Shown here: positions 41,627 to 50,051 of the stretch, piece by piece
Layout: each line of letters starts with the position of its first letter
How positions within the stretch are numbered: position 1 is the first letter of the stretch
From: JAKQHY01 sp034429475
Lineage (GTDB): Bacteria; Chloroflexota; Anaerolineae; B4-G1; SLSP01
Length of the DNA: 63,258 nt
Assembly (NCBI GenBank): GCA_034429475.1
Contig: DAOUGD010000101.1
Coordinates: forward strand, 1-63,258
Reading direction: 5' to 3'
Translations under genes and position numbers: made by a program
Notes under the pieces: generated by a model
Seen by the model: only the letters and a program-made list of their open reading frames with translations
What the model was told of the DNA's origin: nothing
The model's database searches: none

Positions 41627-42915
41627 TGAACGAGATCGCCATTCGGACCGAGCACCTGAAGAAGCGCTACCGTTTGGGGGCGCTGCATCATCGCCATGAT
41701 ACCTTACGTGACACCATTGTCTCCATTTTTAGACCTGCGAAAGGTTCACGTGAGGAAGAGACCCTCTGGGCTTTGAACGATGTCTCCTTCGAGATAGCCC
41801 GGGGTGACGTGGTGGGCATTATTGGTCGCAACGGGGCGGGCAAGACCACTGTTTTAAAAATCCTCTCACGTATCACGGAACCAACAGAAGGCAGAGCTAT
41901 CGTGAAAGGGCGGGTTGGTTCTCTGCTCGAAGTAGGCACCGGATTTCATCCCGAATTAACGGGGCGGGAGAATATTTACCTGAACGGCGCGATTCTGGGG
42001 ATGCGCCGGCACGAGATTGAGCGTAAATTCGACGAGATTGTTGCCTTTGCCGAGATTGATCGGTTTCTCGATACCCCCGTTAAGCGTTACTCCAGCGGCA
42101 TGTATGTACGCCTGGCGTTCGCCGTAGCTGCGCACCTAGAGCCGGAAATCCTGTTGGTGGATGAGGTATTGGCCGTCGGGGATGCAGTATTTCAGAAAAG
42201 GTGTCTGGGCAAGATGGGCGACGTGGCCCGTGAGGGACGGACTGTGCTCTTTGTGAGCCACAATATGGTGGCTCTACAAAGCTTGTGCAAACGGGCGATC
42301 TGGTTGGATGGTGGTAGGCTTGTAGAAGAGGGCCTGGCTGTCCAGGTAGTAGGCAACTATTTGAGCATGAGCCTGGCACATTCGCAGGAGTCTCAGGTTT
42401 GGGATGACCCGGCTACGGCCCCGGGTAACGAGTTTGTCCGCCTCCGTTGTGTGGTCGCTCGCCCCGAGGATGGTTCTCCTGCTGATCCCATCACAACGGA
42501 GACTCCGGTTACGGTAGAGATCGAATACTGGAATCTGGTGCCTGATGCAAGATTGCACGTCACTCTGCACTTCTATACCGAGCAACAGGTCGTTGCATTT
42601 ACGACCGGATCCAGCACGACGGATCCGGATTGGAGAGGGAAACCCTTTCCCGTTGGACTTTACCGCAGCACCTGCCAGGTTCCCGGACAGTTTCTCAACA
42701 GCGGAGTATATCGCCTGCTTCTACTGGTTGTGCAAGATGGGAGCCGTGTCATCTACCGCCATGAAGATTTATTAACCATCGAAGTGCTGGATCTAGCGGA
42801 GCGTCGGGTGGGTTCATGGTATGGAAAGGAGCCGGGGGTCCTACGGCCCTTATTGCAATGGAGAACAGAACAACTTGACGTTACATCCAATATTGGAGGA
42901 TACCCAAATGCGTGA
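41626..42915 (+). CDS. wzt: ABC glycan exporter ATPase with carbohydrate-binding C-domain (Wzt-like)
   Basis: The ATPase half has GRNGAGKTT (Walker A), YSSGMYVRLAFAVAAHLEPE (signature) and EILLVDEVLAVGD (Walker B). From about residue 245 to 429 lies a beta-rich domain (VTVEIEYWNLVPDARL, GVYRLLLLVVQDG) like the Wzt C-terminal domain that reads the modified end of the polymer. Together with the permease at 39790 it would export a finished, capped glycan. The end-modifying step could be one of the genes downstream. Its stop overlaps the adenylation-domain gene by 8 bases. Confidence 0.92.
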   Translation: MNEIAIRTEHLKKRYRLGALHHRHDTLRDTIVSIFRPAKGSREEETLWALNDVSFEIARGDVVGIIGRNGAGKTTVLKILSRITEPTEGRAIVKGRVGSLLEVGTGFHPELTGRENIYLNGAILGMRRHEIERKFDEIVAFAEIDRFLDTPVKRYSSGMYVRLAFAVAAHLEPEILLVDEVLAVGDAVFQKRCLGKMGDVAREGRTVLFVSHNMVALQSLCKRAIWLDGGRLVEEGLAVQVVGNYLSMSLAHSQESQVWDDPATAPGNEFVRLRCVVARPEDGSPADPITTETPVTVEIEYWNLVPDARLHVTLHFYTEQQVVAFTTGSSTTDPDWRGKPFPVGLYRSTCQVPGQFLNSGVYRLLLLVVQDGSRVIYRHEDLLTIEVLDLAERRVGSWYGKEPGVLRPLLQWRTEQLDVTSNIGGYPNA

Positions 42916-44863
42916 ACCAACTGAAACAGCGGTAGCACTCCCTTCAGAACACAAGCGAGTTCGGGACCGCTGTCATCATCCTAGCAATACTTTCGTCGAG
43001 TTCGGGAAAGAAGAAGTCGAGCAATCGGTAAACAATCGTTTCGAAAAGCAGGTGAAGCTGTTTCCTGAACGGCTCGCCATTAAGAGCAAGCGACAACAAC
43101 TTACCTACTCCGTGTTGGATGAACTGGCCAACCGCATAGGGCATACTATCTTGGCACAGCTCGGGCCTGGGCCGGAGCCTATCGCGCTGCTTTTTGAAAC
43201 CGATGCTATGGCGCTTGCTGCCATGCTCGGAACTCTGAAGGCGGGCAAGTTCTTCGTGGGACTCGAACCGTCGCTACCGGCGGCACGGCTCAAATACATG
43301 GTTGAGGATGCCGGAGCGCGTCTCATATTAACGAACGGTCAACACTTCGCACTGGCTGGCGAACTCGCTGACGACAGATGCCGTGTTGTTGACATAAATT
43401 CAGTCATTCGCAGTTCTTCCTCTGATAGTCTCACTCTGGCATACTCGCCGGACGCTGTTGCTTATCTCGTCTATACCTCGGGCTCGACTGGACGCCCGAA
43501 GGGTGTCATCCATACGCATAGAACGCTGCTGCACAACTCCATGTGTCACGTAAACTACCTCCGCATCTGTCACAATGATCGTCTGACTTTGTTACACTCC
43601 TACGGCTCCTCGGCAGCATACCCAGACATCTTCGGAGCTTTGTTGAGCGGAGCCACGGTCTATCCGTATGATTTCAGAGAGGAAGGCCTAGCAGGCCTGG
43701 GAAGCTGGTTGCTTCAGGAGGAGATAACTATCTTCAACTGGGTAGTGACACCCTTCAGACACTTTATTGAGACCCTGGACGAATCGCTCAATTTTCCGAA
43801 TATCCGTATAGTTATGCTTGGAAGCGAACCCATTGCTGCGAGCGACATGGGGTTGTACGGCGGGCATTTCTCGCCGGATTGTGTTTTTGTGGCCCGTTTT
43901 GGAACTTCTGAGGCGATTATCTTTCGGTATTTCTTCTTCGATGGAAAGAGCCGGGTCGAAGGGAGGTTTGTACCGGCCGGTTACGCAATTCCAGGCAAGG
44001 AGGTCATTCTGCTTGACGATGCATGGAATGAGGTTGGCATAGATCGCATCGGAGAGATAGCCGTTCGGAGCTCCTATCTGGCTTTAGGTTACTGGCACGC
44101 ACCAGAAATGACGCAAGCGGCTTTCCGACCCGACCCGGCGGTAGAAGGCCGTCGCCTCTATCGTACAGGGGACTTGGGCATCCTTCGCACGGATGGTTGC
44201 CTTGAATTTGTGGGGCGAAAAGATTTCCAAATTAAGATCAGGGGCTATCGTGTCGAGCTTGCAGAGATTGAGGTGGTGTTGAGGGAACTTGACGCGGTCA
44301 AAGATGCCGCAGTCGTTGCAGTGGAGTATAAGAACGGGGAGAAACGGCTGATAGCCTATTTTGTGCCGGCGGTTGAGCCGAAACCCACCGTTAGGGAGCT
44401 TCGAACGGCTCTCTCCCAGATATTGCCTGACTATATGATTCCTTCGGCGTTTATCCCTATGGATATCTTGCCACTCACACCCGCGGGCAAGATAGATCGA
44501 GAGTCGCTTCGGGGATCTGATTGGCTAAAACTGGTTCCTGAGTCCGCGTTTGAAGCTCCGCGCTTTTCCCTGGAAGAGACTCTGGTCGGCATCTGGGCGC
44601 AGCTCCTCGATGTCGAGCCGGTGGGTATCCACGATAACTTTTTCGAGCTGGGAGGCAACTCCTTGTTAATGTCCCAGCTTGTTGCTCAGGTAAATCGCGC
44701 TTGTGGTGTGCAGCTATCTCTTTCCGACTTTTTTCAAGCGCCGACCGTGGCAGAGTTGGCGACCGCAGTGGGGCGAATGCAGAGCAATGAATCTGATACC
44801 GTGAGTGATCGGACAGAGGCCGTTGAATTGGAGGGTGCTCTTCGGCTCCTCGGCGGATTTTGA
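42908..44863 (+). CDS. NRPS-type adenylation-PCP didomain
   Basis: GGAGG at 42895-42899 sets the ATG at 42908, giving 651 residues. The adenylation domain has YLVYTSGSTGRPKGVIHTH (A3), YRTGDLG (A7), FQIKIRGYRVELAEIE (A8) and LTPAGKIDRES (A10, catalytic Lys). The carrier domain has DNFFELGGNSLLMSQ with S585 as the pantetheine site. There is no condensation or thioesterase domain, so it is a stand-alone loading module that activates an amino or other acid and holds it as a thioester. In a glycan cluster it may supply an aminoacyl group for a sugar amine. The N-terminal 40 residues are unassigned. Substrate not deducible by eye. Confidence 0.88.
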   Translation: MREPTETAVALPSEHKRVRDRCHHPSNTFVEFGKEEVEQSVNNRFEKQVKLFPERLAIKSKRQQLTYSVLDELANRIGHTILAQLGPGPEPIALLFETDAMALAAMLGTLKAGKFFVGLEPSLPAARLKYMVEDAGARLILTNGQHFALAGELADDRCRVVDINSVIRSSSSDSLTLAYSPDAVAYLVYTSGSTGRPKGVIHTHRTLLHNSMCHVNYLRICHNDRLTLLHSYGSSAAYPDIFGALLSGATVYPYDFREEGLAGLGSWLLQEEITIFNWVVTPFRHFIETLDESLNFPNIRIVMLGSEPIAASDMGLYGGHFSPDCVFVARFGTSEAIIFRYFFFDGKSRVEGRFVPAGYAIPGKEVILLDDAWNEVGIDRIGEIAVRSSYLALGYWHAPEMTQAAFRPDPAVEGRRLYRTGDLGILRTDGCLEFVGRKDFQIKIRGYRVELAEIEVVLRELDAVKDAAVVAVEYKNGEKRLIAYFVPAVEPKPTVRELRTALSQILPDYMIPSAFIPMDILPLTPAGKIDRESLRGSDWLKLVPESAFEAPRFSLEETLVGIWAQLLDVEPVGIHDNFFELGGNSLLMSQLVAQVNRACGVQLSLSDFFQAPTVAELATAVGRMQSNESDTVSDRTEAVELEGALRLLGGF

Positions 44864-44909
44864 AATCTAAGGAACTGCCGGTCAATTTCGACACATAGGA
44901 GATTACTTC

Positions 44910-45581
44910 ATGGACAAGATCGTCATTTTTGGTACTGGGAACTTCGGGCGCGATGCGTATGTTTATTTCACCTACGACCGCCAATATGAAATTGTTGCGT
45001 TTACACTCGACCGTGAGTATATTAAGGAAGACATGCTCTTTGAGCGGCCTGTCATTCCTTTCGAAGACATTCAGCTTGCTTTTCCACCTGAGACCTACGG
45101 CATGTTCATTGCTCTCGGCTATCAAAGACTCAACAAACTTAGAGCTGAACGTTATCAGCAGGCAAAAGACAAAGGATACCATTTGATCAACTGTATTAGT
45201 TCCAAGGCCACTGTCTGGCCTGGCGCAGTCATTGGTGAAAATTGTATGATCGGCCCGCACTGTATTGTCTCGGCCTACGCTGAGATTGGCAACGATGTCA
45301 TTCTGGGGCCTGCCAGTACCATTGCGCATTACTCCATCGTGAAGGAGCATTGCTTTGTGGGAGCGCGGGTGGCCGTGTCAGGCGGCGTTACGGTGGAACC
45401 TTATTGCTTTGTTGGAACCAATGCGACCATTAGGGACAAGATCACCATCGCCACAGAGTGTGTGATTGGCGCCGGGGCGCTGATCCTTGAAGATACCGAG
45501 GCAAGGAGTGTGTACATGGGCAAACAGGCTGATCGCCTGCCTATCACAAGTGACAGATTGCCGCTTGTCAGGCAAGAGTAA
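44910..45581 (+). CDS. NeuD-like sugar acyltransferase
   Basis: The N-terminal half is a PglD/NeuD-type Rossmann domain (KIVIFGTGNFGRDAYVYF). From about residue 95 a left-handed beta-helix follows with hexapeptides (VWPGAVIGENCMIGP, IVSAYAEIGNDVIL, CFVGTNATIRDKITI). H129 to H140 (PASTIAHYSIV) may hold the base. These enzymes acetylate or otherwise acylate a sugar amine using CoA or a carrier. Sitting between an A-PCP didomain and a DegT aminotransferase, it could use the carrier-bound acyl group. AGGAGATT precedes the ATG. Confidence 0.83.
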   Translation: MDKIVIFGTGNFGRDAYVYFTYDRQYEIVAFTLDREYIKEDMLFERPVIPFEDIQLAFPPETYGMFIALGYQRLNKLRAERYQQAKDKGYHLINCISSKATVWPGAVIGENCMIGPHCIVSAYAEIGNDVILGPASTIAHYSIVKEHCFVGARVAVSGGVTVEPYCFVGTNATIRDKITIATECVIGAGALILEDTEARSVYMGKQADRLPITSDRLPLVRQE

Positions 45582-45619
45582 AGCGTTGAGTTGGTTTAGC
45601 GCGCTGTGGAGGTTCTGAT

Positions 45620-46351
45620 ATGAAACTAGGCATCATGCAACCATACTTCTTCCCCTACATCGGCTACTTTGATCTGATTCAGCAGAGCGACCGCTGGGTA
45701 GTGTTCGATACGGCTCAGTATATCCGGCATGGGTGGGTTAACCGCAACCGGATACTCCATCCCACCAGTGGGTGGCAATACATCACCGTGCCTGTTCAAC
45801 ACCACCATCAGGATACGCCTATCAACGAGATCAGCATTCTCGAAGATAACAAGTGGCGCGACAAGGTGATGGGGCAGCTTCAGCATTATAAGAAGAAAGC
45901 CCCCTTTTTTAATGAAGTTACCAATATGGTAATTACCTGCCTGGATGATAGCGATGAATCGCTCAGCCGGTTGACTGTGAGGACTCAGGAAATCGTCTGC
46001 GCCTATCTTGGCATCCCCTTTCGGTACTCATTTTTCTCTGAGATGGATCTAAAACTGGGCCCTGTGGAAGGTCCGGGAGATTGGGCGCTGAGGATAGCAG
46101 AAGCGCTTGGAGCAAGTGAGTACATCAACCCTCCTGGGGGCGCTCAACTCTTTGACCGTTCTATGTTCGAGGCGGCAGGAATTACGCTGACCATTCAAGT
46201 TCCCATTGATTTTGTTTATGAATGTAATGGCTATGAGTTTCAGCCCAATCTATCAATTCTCGATGTGCTAATGTGGAATTCACCCAAGGCCGTCCGTGAC
46301 TACTTGGCTTCCAGAGCCTCGGCCCAACAATCGGCCTCACAGCACACGTAA
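45620..46351 (+). CDS. WbqC-family protein
   Basis: This 243-residue protein opens LGIMQPYFFPYIGYFDLI and continues WVVFDTAQYIRHGWVNRNRI, the conserved start of WbqC-like proteins found in O-antigen clusters. Biochemical role is not well fixed; acyl or amino-acid transfer to aminosugars has been suggested from its frequent pairing with carrier proteins and aminotransferases. That same pairing occurs here (A-PCP at 42908, aminotransferase at 46457). No signal peptide. AGGTTCTGAT precedes the ATG. Confidence 0.88.
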   Translation: MKLGIMQPYFFPYIGYFDLIQQSDRWVVFDTAQYIRHGWVNRNRILHPTSGWQYITVPVQHHHQDTPINEISILEDNKWRDKVMGQLQHYKKKAPFFNEVTNMVITCLDDSDESLSRLTVRTQEIVCAYLGIPFRYSFFSEMDLKLGPVEGPGDWALRIAEALGASEYINPPGGAQLFDRSMFEAAGITLTIQVPIDFVYECNGYEFQPNLSILDVLMWNSPKAVRDYLASRASAQQSASQHT

Positions 46352-46456
46352 GACGCTCCATAGGGTTACGCACTGAGTGCGGGGGAAGCCCTCTGAAGTC
46401 GGATAGTATTTCATTACCGGTCTGAGCACCGGAGTCGCAGAAAGGAATCGAGACCT

Positions 46457-47713
46457 ATGTTCAAACATGACATCAGCGAATTGGCAGCATTCGGTGGGCC
46501 CCCCGCTTTCTCGGAAGAACTGCACGTCGGCCGACCAAATACTGGCGACCGTGAACGATTTTTGGAGCGCATCAATGGTATGTTTGATCGGCGCTGGTTC
46601 TCGAACAAAGGCCCCTTCGTACGGGAGTTTGAGCAACGTGTCGCCGAGTTCCTGGGGGTCAAGCACTGCGTAGCGATGTGCAACGCGACGATAGCGTTGG
46701 AGATTGCTAGTCGCGCGCTCGGATTACATGGCGAGGTTATCGTTCCCTCTTTTACGTTCGTCGCCACGGCCCATGCGCTGCAATGGCAGGAAATCACGCC
46801 GGTTTTTTGCGATGTAGATCCCGCGACTCACAACTTGGATCCGACCAAGGTGGAGAGTATGATCACGCCACGTACCACCGGCATTATTGGCGTTCACGTC
46901 TGGGGACGGCCTTGTGCCATTGATACGTTGGAAGAGATCGCGCGGCGCAGAGACCTCAAGCTGATGTACGATGCCGCCCATGCTTTCGGTTGCTCCTACA
47001 AGGGCCGCATGATCGGCAATTTCGGTCAGGCCGAAGTGTTCAGCTTTCACGCCACCAAGTTTTTCAATACCTTCGAGGGCGGGGCGGTGGTCACCAACGA
47101 CGACGACTTGGCGACCAAGATGCGGTTGATGAAAAATTTCGGCTTCTGGGGCTACGACAATGTGATCTACGTTGGCACTAACGGCAAGATGAACGAAGTC
47201 TGTGCGGCGATGGGGCTGACGGGGCTTGAATCTCTGGACGAAGTCATCGCCGTGAACCACCGCAACTACGGGGCTTATCGGGCCGGATTGCAGGGAATAC
47301 CGGGCCTTCAGTTGATTGATTACGATGCGAGTGAGCGTAACAACTACCAGTATGTGATCGTTGAGGTTGACGAAACCGCCACCGGCATCAGCCGTGACCT
47401 GCTGGTGCGTGTGCTCCATGCCGAAAACGTCCTGGCGCGGCGTTACTTCTATCCCGGCTGCCATCAAATGGAACCGTATCGCTCCTACTTCCCCCACGCC
47501 GGGCTTTTGTTACCCGAAACAGAGCGGCTGACCAACCGGGTGATGTCTCTGCCCACAGGTACAGCCGTCGGGCTGGATGAAATCGCAGGAATCTGCCAAA
47601 TATTGAAGCTGGCCGTGGCGCATGGAGCAGATGTCGCCGCGCACTTGCACCTATCCTCTGAGGCCACCGTATCTATCCCTCTCGGCGCGACGGCAGAGCG
47701 GAGGTCGGCATGA
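46457..47713 (+). CDS. DegT/DnrJ/EryC1/StrS sugar aminotransferase
   Basis: CNATIALEIASRALG and DAAHAFGCSYKG are PLP-phosphate and Asp motifs. FSFHATKFFNTFEGGA carries the PLP lysine K201. Length (418 residues) fits. The enzyme transfers an amino group from glutamate to a keto-sugar nucleotide, producing the sugar amine that later acylation steps use. GAAAGGAA lies before the ATG. The C-terminal 25 residues (HLHLSSEATVSIPLG) look unstructured. The stop overlaps the GT2 start in ATGA. Confidence 0.92.
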   Translation: MFKHDISELAAFGGPPAFSEELHVGRPNTGDRERFLERINGMFDRRWFSNKGPFVREFEQRVAEFLGVKHCVAMCNATIALEIASRALGLHGEVIVPSFTFVATAHALQWQEITPVFCDVDPATHNLDPTKVESMITPRTTGIIGVHVWGRPCAIDTLEEIARRRDLKLMYDAAHAFGCSYKGRMIGNFGQAEVFSFHATKFFNTFEGGAVVTNDDDLATKMRLMKNFGFWGYDNVIYVGTNGKMNEVCAAMGLTGLESLDEVIAVNHRNYGAYRAGLQGIPGLQLIDYDASERNNYQYVIVEVDETATGISRDLLVRVLHAENVLARRYFYPGCHQMEPYRSYFPHAGLLLPETERLTNRVMSLPTGTAVGLDEIAGICQILKLAVAHGADVAAHLHLSSEATVSIPLGATAERRSA

Positions 47714-48846
47714 AGGTCTGCGTCAGGATGATCACTTACAACCACGCGAAGTATATTGCTCAGGCGGTTGAGAGTGTTTTGATGCAGGAAACTAATTTCC
47801 CGTATGAGCTTATCATTGGCGAAGATTGTTCTACGGACGGCACCCGCGATATCGTGGTGGACTACCAGCGCCGGTATCCCGACAAGATCCGGCTGCTGTT
47901 GGCGGAGCAGAACCTGGGGGCGCTGGAGAATGCGCGGCGCACGAGGGCCGCCAGCCGGGGTCAATATATCGCTCTTCTCGAAGGCGATGATTACTGGACA
48001 TCACCTTTTAAGCTTCAGAAACAGGTTGACTTTCTGGACACTCATTCGGAATGTGCCCTTTGTTTCCATGCGACTGAGGTTGTCTACGAAGATGGCAGTA
48101 AGCAACCGCATCTGTTCTTGCCTCCTGGGCGGAAACCCACTTATCAGTTGGAAGATCTACTCCAAGGCAACTTCATGGTAACTTGCTCAGTGATGTTTCG
48201 CAATGGATTGGTCAGTGAAATACCGGAGTGGTGTTATCACCTCCCGATCGGGGATTGGCCGCTCAATCTGTTGCACGCGCAGCATGGCGAGATAGGGTAT
48301 CTGGATGAGGCGCTGGCGGTTTATCGCAAACACGGAGGAGGGGTCTACACAAGCCGTAGCTATGATCGGCGCTTCGACGATGTTGTGCGCATGTACGACG
48401 CTTTTAGTCGTCATTTTGAGCATCGTTACGACCGGATCATAACTGGAGCCAAGCGTCGCCACATGGCGGAGCTAGTTGTCGAAAAAGTGAAAGCGGCAGA
48501 TTCCTTCGAGGAAGGGATCGCTGTGGCGCATAGCACTCTGGAGCAGTGGCAGAAGGCCTATGCGTTTCCTGATGCCTGGCGCAATAAGGCGCTTGGTCAC
48601 GTCTACGCCCACTTCTTGTTCAGCCGCAGCGACGGACATAGCGACCGTCGCATTGCTCGCCGTTGCTTCGCTCGTATAATCCGCTATGACCCCTCCTGGC
48701 TGCGCAATCCCGGTGTATGGTCCGTCGCCGTCGAGTCATATCTTGGGCCGAGAGTGGGACACTGGCTGCGATCATTGTGGGCCGGGCACATTCAATCCAA
48801 GGGCGACCTGCCAGTGGACCCCCGCATTTCTGGAGAGAGCACATGA
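47710..48846 (+). CDS. Glycosyltransferase family 2
   Basis: VCVRMITYNHAKYIAQAVES and LIIGEDCSTDGTRDIV are GT-A binding strands; GDDYWTSPFKLQ holds the DD(Y)W motif common in GT2 enzymes that act on O-antigen sugars. The second half (MYDAFSRHFEHRYDRI onward) is helical and unassigned. The protein has 378 residues and no membrane helices. It is coupled by ATGA overlap to the aminotransferase before and the PP-loop enzyme after, so it may add the aminated sugar that they make. Confidence 0.9.
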   Translation: MKVCVRMITYNHAKYIAQAVESVLMQETNFPYELIIGEDCSTDGTRDIVVDYQRRYPDKIRLLLAEQNLGALENARRTRAASRGQYIALLEGDDYWTSPFKLQKQVDFLDTHSECALCFHATEVVYEDGSKQPHLFLPPGRKPTYQLEDLLQGNFMVTCSVMFRNGLVSEIPEWCYHLPIGDWPLNLLHAQHGEIGYLDEALAVYRKHGGGVYTSRSYDRRFDDVVRMYDAFSRHFEHRYDRIITGAKRRHMAELVVEKVKAADSFEEGIAVAHSTLEQWQKAYAFPDAWRNKALGHVYAHFLFSRSDGHSDRRIARRCFARIIRYDPSWLRNPGVWSVAVESYLGPRVGHWLRSLWAGHIQSKGDLPVDPRISGEST

Positions 48847-49988
48847 ACGTATGCCAAAAGTGCATTATGCCGGATTCTTATCCAAACGTGACCCTTGACG
48901 CTGAGGGGGTCTGCAACTTGTGCCGGATTCACGATGCTTCACCGCGCCTCAAAAGACCCACGGCGGGTAAGGAAGCGTTGTTACAACTCTTAGCCTCAAA
49001 AGCGCCCGGTGAATATGACTGTGCTGTCCCCCTTAGCGGTGGCAAAGATAGCAGTTATGCGCTGTACTACGTGGTTAGAGAACTCGGTCTGAAACCATTG
49101 GCCGTTTTTTCGGATTCTGGCTTTGTCGTTGAGGCGGCGAAGCGGAACATCGAGAAAATCTGCAACCAACTCTCGGTGGATTTGGTGGTGCACCGCGCAC
49201 GATTCCGCCGGAGACTTACACAAGAAGCTTTGTATATCTGGAAGTATAGAGGTCCTTTCTCAGTTTGTCCCCCTTGTGAAACCAACAATCGCTCAGTCGC
49301 TATTGGGGCGGCTACGAAGAGAAAGATACCTTTCATCATCTGGGGGGCCACGGATTTCGAAGACGACGCTACGACATTCCGTGATCCCGATTCTGGGACC
49401 TGGCGACAACGGTTTGGCACAAACACCGACCGACCGCGGATGACGCCACGGCTGGCGGCAAGGCGTGTGCTCGAAGTCACCGGGCTAAACCTCGTCTATC
49501 AGGCGTTGTTCAAGATGCCTATACCGTGGTCTAGAAGAATGAAACTGACCTCTCATACCTTGGCCTACCTGTACTACAGGGTTCGCAACAACCTGGATGT
49601 GGATGTTCCCGAAGGGTGGCGCAAGTACCTCCCCACGGTGCAGACCTCGTTTGAAGGAAAGGGTGTAGAAACGATATATCTCTATGACTACATACCGTAT
49701 GACCCCAATGCTTTTATCGCCACCCTGAGGAACGAACTGGGGTGGGAGGCGCCGGTAGATAAAGAGTCAAGAATGGATTGCAAACTCCATGCGCTTCAGG
49801 CATACGAGCATCTCAAAGAAACCGGAATTACCCTGGATGGATTTACTTTTGCTGTATTGGTCCGATATGGCCTTATGACTCGAGAGGAGGCGTTGAGGAA
49901 AGAGGCAACGATAGCGGGAGATTTGTTGGGAGATTGCGAAAAGGTTCTTGAGGAGCTAGCTGTGGATAAGGAAGGGATTATTTCCTGA
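48843..49988 (+). CDS. PP-loop sugar amidotransferase-like protein, second copy
   Basis: The ATG at 48843 overlaps the upstream stop (ATGA) and gives 381 residues. Cysteine pairs C4/C7 (CQKC) and C24/C27 (CNLC) precede PLSGGKDSSY (S65-S70), and C142/C145 (CPPC) follows, the same plan as the protein at 35168. MNVCQKCIMPDSYPNV is close to the start of WbpG-type enzymes. It would activate a substrate with ATP and transfer ammonia. No HisH or HisF gene is beside it. The two copies differ strongly in their middle, so they probably act on different sugars. Confidence 0.8.
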   Translation: MNVCQKCIMPDSYPNVTLDAEGVCNLCRIHDASPRLKRPTAGKEALLQLLASKAPGEYDCAVPLSGGKDSSYALYYVVRELGLKPLAVFSDSGFVVEAAKRNIEKICNQLSVDLVVHRARFRRRLTQEALYIWKYRGPFSVCPPCETNNRSVAIGAATKRKIPFIIWGATDFEDDATTFRDPDSGTWRQRFGTNTDRPRMTPRLAARRVLEVTGLNLVYQALFKMPIPWSRRMKLTSHTLAYLYYRVRNNLDVDVPEGWRKYLPTVQTSFEGKGVETIYLYDYIPYDPNAFIATLRNELGWEAPVDKESRMDCKLHALQAYEHLKETGITLDGFTFAVLVRYGLMTREEALRKEATIAGDLLGDCEKVLEELAVDKEGIIS

Positions 49989-50051
49989 TTGCGTGGCGCA
50001 AGAATTTCCATCAGGGAGAGTTGCTGATAGCCTGAGAAATCGAGATAATCC

